Origin: Nostoc sphaeroides
Lineage (GTDB): Bacteria > Cyanobacteriota > Cyanobacteriia > Cyanobacteriales > Nostocaceae
Length of the DNA stretch: 64,000 nt
Assembly (NCBI RefSeq): GCF_003443655.1
Contig: NZ_CP031941.1
Location: 5,357,001-5,421,000 of the forward strand
Direction of reading: 5' to 3'
In this document: positions 61,289 to 64,000 of the stretch, piece by piece
Layout of the letters: the number at the start of each line of letters is the position of its first letter
Numbering within the stretch: the first letter of the stretch is position 1
Made by a program: the position numbers and the translations under genes
The notes under the pieces: model-generated
What the model saw: the letters and a program-made list of their open reading frames with translations, nothing else
The model's database searches: none
Told to the model about the DNA's origin: nothing

Positions 61289-61657
61289 TTAGAGATTGGG
61301 CTTACTTTTAGTCAGTTCAATGCTAATTTTGCCACCAAAGTCTGGAATAGGTGCAGCAGGTTTGCTCAGAATGACTTGGACTTTTGTTACCCGATCGCAC
61401 TCTTGGAGAATAGAATCTGCGATCGTTGTTACCAATTTCTCTATTAAAGCAAATTTAGACGTTTTCAGCAGATGTTGTATCAAGCTAATGACGCTGCGAT
61501 AATCTAAAGTGTCTTCGATCGCGTCAGTCTTGGCCGCTGTGGAGATATCCAACCATAACCTCACATCTACCTCAAACCATTGTCCTAGCACCTGTTCTTC
61601 TGGTAGATACCCAGTGTAGCCATAGCAGCGAATTCCCGTTAAATGAATGCAGTCCAT
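61289..61657 (-). CDS. folB: dihydroneopterin aldolase
   Basis: 122 residues; folate pathway, 7,8-dihydroneopterin to 6-hydroxymethyl-7,8-dihydropterin and glycolaldehyde. It starts MDCIHLTGIRCYGYTGYLPE with the conserved tyrosine/glutamate pair, EVDVRLWLDISTAAKTDAIE and DTLDYRSVISLIQ in the middle, and a late lysine in VQVILSKPAAP. Length is normal from ATG 61657; the frame stays open to 61729 but the extra part does not look like the family. It is divergent from menD with 175 bp between. Confidence 0.92.
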   Translation of the reverse strand: MDCIHLTGIRCYGYTGYLPEEQVLGQWFEVDVRLWLDISTAAKTDAIEDTLDYRSVISLIQHLLKTSKFALIEKLVTTIADSILQECDRVTKVQVILSKPAAPIPDFGGKISIELTKSKPNL

Positions 61658-61832
61658 AAATGTTTGAGAGCAAATTGTGCATTTTGTAGAAACTTGAGCA
61701 AGTTTGCTTGGGGATTTTCCTGACCACAAACTCGCGTGGCGATGTTGGGTTCCATCTTTGCATTTGTCAAATCCCAGATGGATTTTAAATTGATCCCTAG
61801 ATAAAATCTAAAATTTAAGATTGTTTTATAGT

Positions 61833-63611
61833 ATGTTTGATTTAATGCCGATCGCTTATAAAAATGTTAATCAACTTTGGGCTTATATTTTAACAGAGAC
61901 GCTAAAGCGGTTGGGATTGACTTGTGCTATTATTTGTCCGGGATCGCGCTCTACACCCTTAGCGATCGCCTTTGCTCAACAAGCACCCGATATTGAAGCG
62001 ATTTCCATTCTCGATGAACGTTCCGCCGCCTTTTTTGCTTTGGGACAAGCTAAAGCAACCAGTCGCCCTGTAGTACTAGTTTGCACTTCTGGTACAGCAG
62101 GAGCAAATTTTTATTCAGCAGTCATTGAAGCCTCATATAGTGGCGTTCCACTGTTGATATTAACCACCGATAGACCCCCAGAATTGCGAGATTGTCACTC
62201 TGGGCAAACTGTAGATCAATTGAGATTATATGGAAACTACCCAAATTGGCAAACAGAGTTAGCCTTACCCTCTGCTGATCTGGGAATGCTAGCTTATCTG
62301 CGACAAACGGTAATTCATAGCTGGGAAAGGGCGCAAACTCCTGCAAAGGGGCCAGTACATTTGAATATTCCCTTTCGCGATCCTTTAGCGCCTCTTCCTG
62401 ATGGAATTGACTTGAGTTATTTACAATCACAGTTTCATCCAGAAGACTTTTTCGCAGGAATAGCAAACCCATTCTCTATTCCCCATACTTCGACTGCGCT
62501 CAGTACAAGTTCCCCATTGCCTATTCCCCAACAATGGAAAGAATGCGATCGCGGTATCATCATCGCAGGTGTTGCCCAACCGTCGCAACCACAGGAATAT
62601 TGTAGAGCGATCGCGCACCTTTCCCAAACTCTCAAATGGCCTGTGCTAGCTGAGGGACTTTCCCCAGTCAGAAATTATGCCGAACTCAACCCTTATTTAA
62701 TTTCCACTTATGACCTGATTTTGCGAAATCAGCAACTAGCAAAGCAGTTAGCGCCCGAAATGGTTATTCAAGTGGGTGAAATGCCTACAAGTAAAGAATT
62801 GCGTAGCTGGATAGATGCAACCCAACCGCGACGCTGGGTAATTGACAAGAGCGACCAAAACCTCGATCCTTTGCATGGGAGGACGACGCATTTACGGATA
62901 TCTGTAGAAGATATAAAAGCAGAGGAGATAAATTTATCCTTCTCCTCAGACTATTTGCAGCAATGGTGTGATGTGGAAACGAAAGTCAGGTTAGCTGTTG
63001 ATGAGACGATGGGGAAAATAGATGAAATCATTGAGAGTAAAGCAGCTTGGTTAATTTCTCAGATTTTACCGCCGGGAACGCCTCTATTTATTGCCAATAG
63101 TATGCCTGTGCGGGATGTGGAATATTTCTGGAAACCGAATAATTTAGGAGTGCGATCGCATTTTAACCGGGGTGCAAATGGCATTGATGGCACATTATCC
63201 ACAGCTTTAGGAATTGCCCATCGTCAGCAAAGTAGTGTGATGTTAACGGGAGATTTAGCGTTGTTGCATGACACAAATGGTTTTTTAATCCGCAATAAAT
63301 TTGTCGGACATTTGACGATTGTGTTAATCAATAACAATGGCGGTGGCATTTTTGAAATGTTACCCATTGCCAAATTTGATCCGCCATTTGAAGAGTTTTT
63401 TGGCACTCCCCAGGATATTGATTTTGCTCAGTTGTGCGCTACTTATAATGTGCCGCATGAATTGATTACTTCTTGGGAGCATTTGCAGCAAAGATTAAAC
63501 CCACTAACAACCACGGGTATGCGGGTTTTAGAGTTGCGGACAAATCGAAAGACAGACGCTAACTGGCGACAGGAGAATTTACGGCAGTTTGCCGCAGATT
63601 TTATAATTTAA
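61833..63611 (+). CDS. menD: MenD, SEPHCHC synthase
   Basis: 592 residues from ATG 61833 (or 588 from ATG 61845); thiamine-diphosphate-dependent synthesis of 2-succinyl-5-enolpyruvyl-6-hydroxy-3-cyclohexene-1-carboxylate, in the phylloquinone pathway of photosystem I. Motifs: CPGSRSTPLAIAF near residue 35, the glutamate in ISILDERSAAFFALGQAKAT, CTSGTAGANFYSAVIEAS, NSMPVRDVEYFWKPN near 425, GANGIDGTLSTALGIA and LTGDLALLHDTNG near 468, NNNGGGIFEML near 500. An insert of about 13 residues near residue 220 (PHTSTALSTSSPLPIPQ) is encoded by a dispersed repeat motif; the frame is kept. Confidence 0.93.
   Translation: MFDLMPIAYKNVNQLWAYILTETLKRLGLTCAIICPGSRSTPLAIAFAQQAPDIEAISILDERSAAFFALGQAKATSRPVVLVCTSGTAGANFYSAVIEASYSGVPLLILTTDRPPELRDCHSGQTVDQLRLYGNYPNWQTELALPSADLGMLAYLRQTVIHSWERAQTPAKGPVHLNIPFRDPLAPLPDGIDLSYLQSQFHPEDFFAGIANPFSIPHTSTALSTSSPLPIPQQWKECDRGIIIAGVAQPSQPQEYCRAIAHLSQTLKWPVLAEGLSPVRNYAELNPYLISTYDLILRNQQLAKQLAPEMVIQVGEMPTSKELRSWIDATQPRRWVIDKSDQNLDPLHGRTTHLRISVEDIKAEEINLSFSSDYLQQWCDVETKVRLAVDETMGKIDEIIESKAAWLISQILPPGTPLFIANSMPVRDVEYFWKPNNLGVRSHFNRGANGIDGTLSTALGIAHRQQSSVMLTGDLALLHDTNGFLIRNKFVGHLTIVLINNNGGGIFEMLPIAKFDPPFEEFFGTPQDIDFAQLCATYNVPHELITSWEHLQQRLNPLTTTGMRVLELRTNRKTDANWRQENLRQFAADFII
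62481..62526. repeat. dispersed repeat motif inside menD
   Basis: CCCCATACTTCGACTGCGCT, then CAGTACAAGTTCCCCATTGC. The motif ACTTCGACT-GCTCAGTACAAGT also occurs at about 8464-8492. It is in a linker between MenD domains. Confidence 0.75.
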
Positions 63612-63820
63612 TTAACCCAATGGATTTTGCTAAAATATAGCATTTAGGTAAAAAGTAAGAACCGTTTATGGTATCAAACTTAAAGATGCTTTACCATAAT
63701 TTTTTCCAATAATAATGCTGTTCACCAGTATTACTTGATCATGGCTTTAAGCAAAAATCAATAAACAGTGCTGAATAGGGAGCATCAGTTTTAAGTTTTC
63801 AAATAATAAATATTGATTAT

Positions 63821-64000
63821 TTAGTAAAGCATCCAACTACTATCATCTGTTATAGGATTAATTTCATCATCAAAATCATAGGGATTAATGATGTATTGTA
63901 TTAAGTTTTGAACTTGCTTCGTATTATCGTAGAAACTGACATTATTATCTTTTAAAGCATAAAAAAAAGCGTCTTCTGCAATATAATTCTGGTCGATTTT
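63821..64000 (-). CDS. C-terminal part of a hypothetical protein (cut by window edge)
   Basis: The minus-strand frame is open from the window edge to a TAA at 63821-63823, giving 59 residues: KIDQNYIAEDAFFYALKDNN, then VSFYDNTKQVQNLIQYIINP and YDFDDEINPITDDSSWML. Acidic and rich in Asn/Asp/Tyr. I recognise no family, and the start lies outside the window. It converges with menD. Confidence 0.55.
   Translation of the reverse strand, partial: KIDQNYIAEDAFFYALKDNNVSFYDNTKQVQNLIQYIINPYDFDDEINPITDDSSWMLY

Overview
The window is chromosomal DNA of a filamentous, very probably heterocystous cyanobacterium of the Nostoc/Anabaena type. The evidence is the density of HIP1 octamers (GCGATCGC), the photosystem I gene psaK, a CcbP-type calcium-binding protein, SLH-domain porins and cyanobacterial DUF families (DUF1517, DUF3891, DUF29, DUF433, DUF6745). 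Heptanucleotide repeat arrays (TTAGGAG, TTGACTG, TAATGAC, TTAACTG) and dense small dispersed repeats, typical of Nostoc intergenic DNA, also support this. All calls come from reading the sequence; no database search was run.

Layout. 0-10 kb: a PgpH-like 7TM-HD phosphodiesterase, a degenerate ADP-ribosylglycohydrolase-like protein, aroQ with a coupled 46-residue ORF, topA, and a two-gene DUF6745 unit. 10-16 kb: an SLH porin divergent from a zinc-type ABC importer (znuA-znuC-znuB), with Zur-like palindromes in the shared intergenic region, then tRNA-Phe(GAA). 16-24 kb: rqcH/NFACT, a sucrose-phosphate-synthase-like glycosyltransferase, psaK, DUF3891, manganese catalase and a GlsB-type membrane protein. 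24-29 kb: hemN and heme oxygenase, a broken C-terminal acsF remnant, a DnaA-box cluster that is a good oriC candidate, and dnaA. 29-38 kb: HtrA-type protease, def, a two-RCK potassium-channel-like protein with an odd pore, a decayed SLH/WG/GHL10 locus, ddl, hisG and an OmpR-type regulator. 38-49.6 kb (accessory): a PIN remnant, DUF29, a desaturase next to a TetR protein fused to a recombinase-like domain, a 21-bp minisatellite, several small toxin/antitoxin-like genes, a parallel beta-helix protein, and a tnpB interrupted by one stop codon with a divergent ribbon-helix-helix gene. 49.6-64 kb: thiE-thiS, a class D beta-lactamase, an orphan double-glycine-leader peptide, a glycosyltransferase, DUF1517, ccbP, a sugar O-acetyltransferase, a REC-PAS-GGDEF protein, folB, menD and a partial gene at the right edge.

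The most striking non-gene content is a set of short non-autonomous elements with terminal inverted repeats. Several families show clear target-site duplications: 3 bp (TAA/TTA/TTG), 10 bp in four of four copies, and invariant CTAG. Another repeat family has hairpins whose arms vary while base pairing is kept. These elements explain most of the longer intergenic gaps, and in places they touch coding sequence: a stop codon of the DUF1517 gene, the C-termini of aroQ, rqcH and the glycosyltransferase, and an insert within menD.
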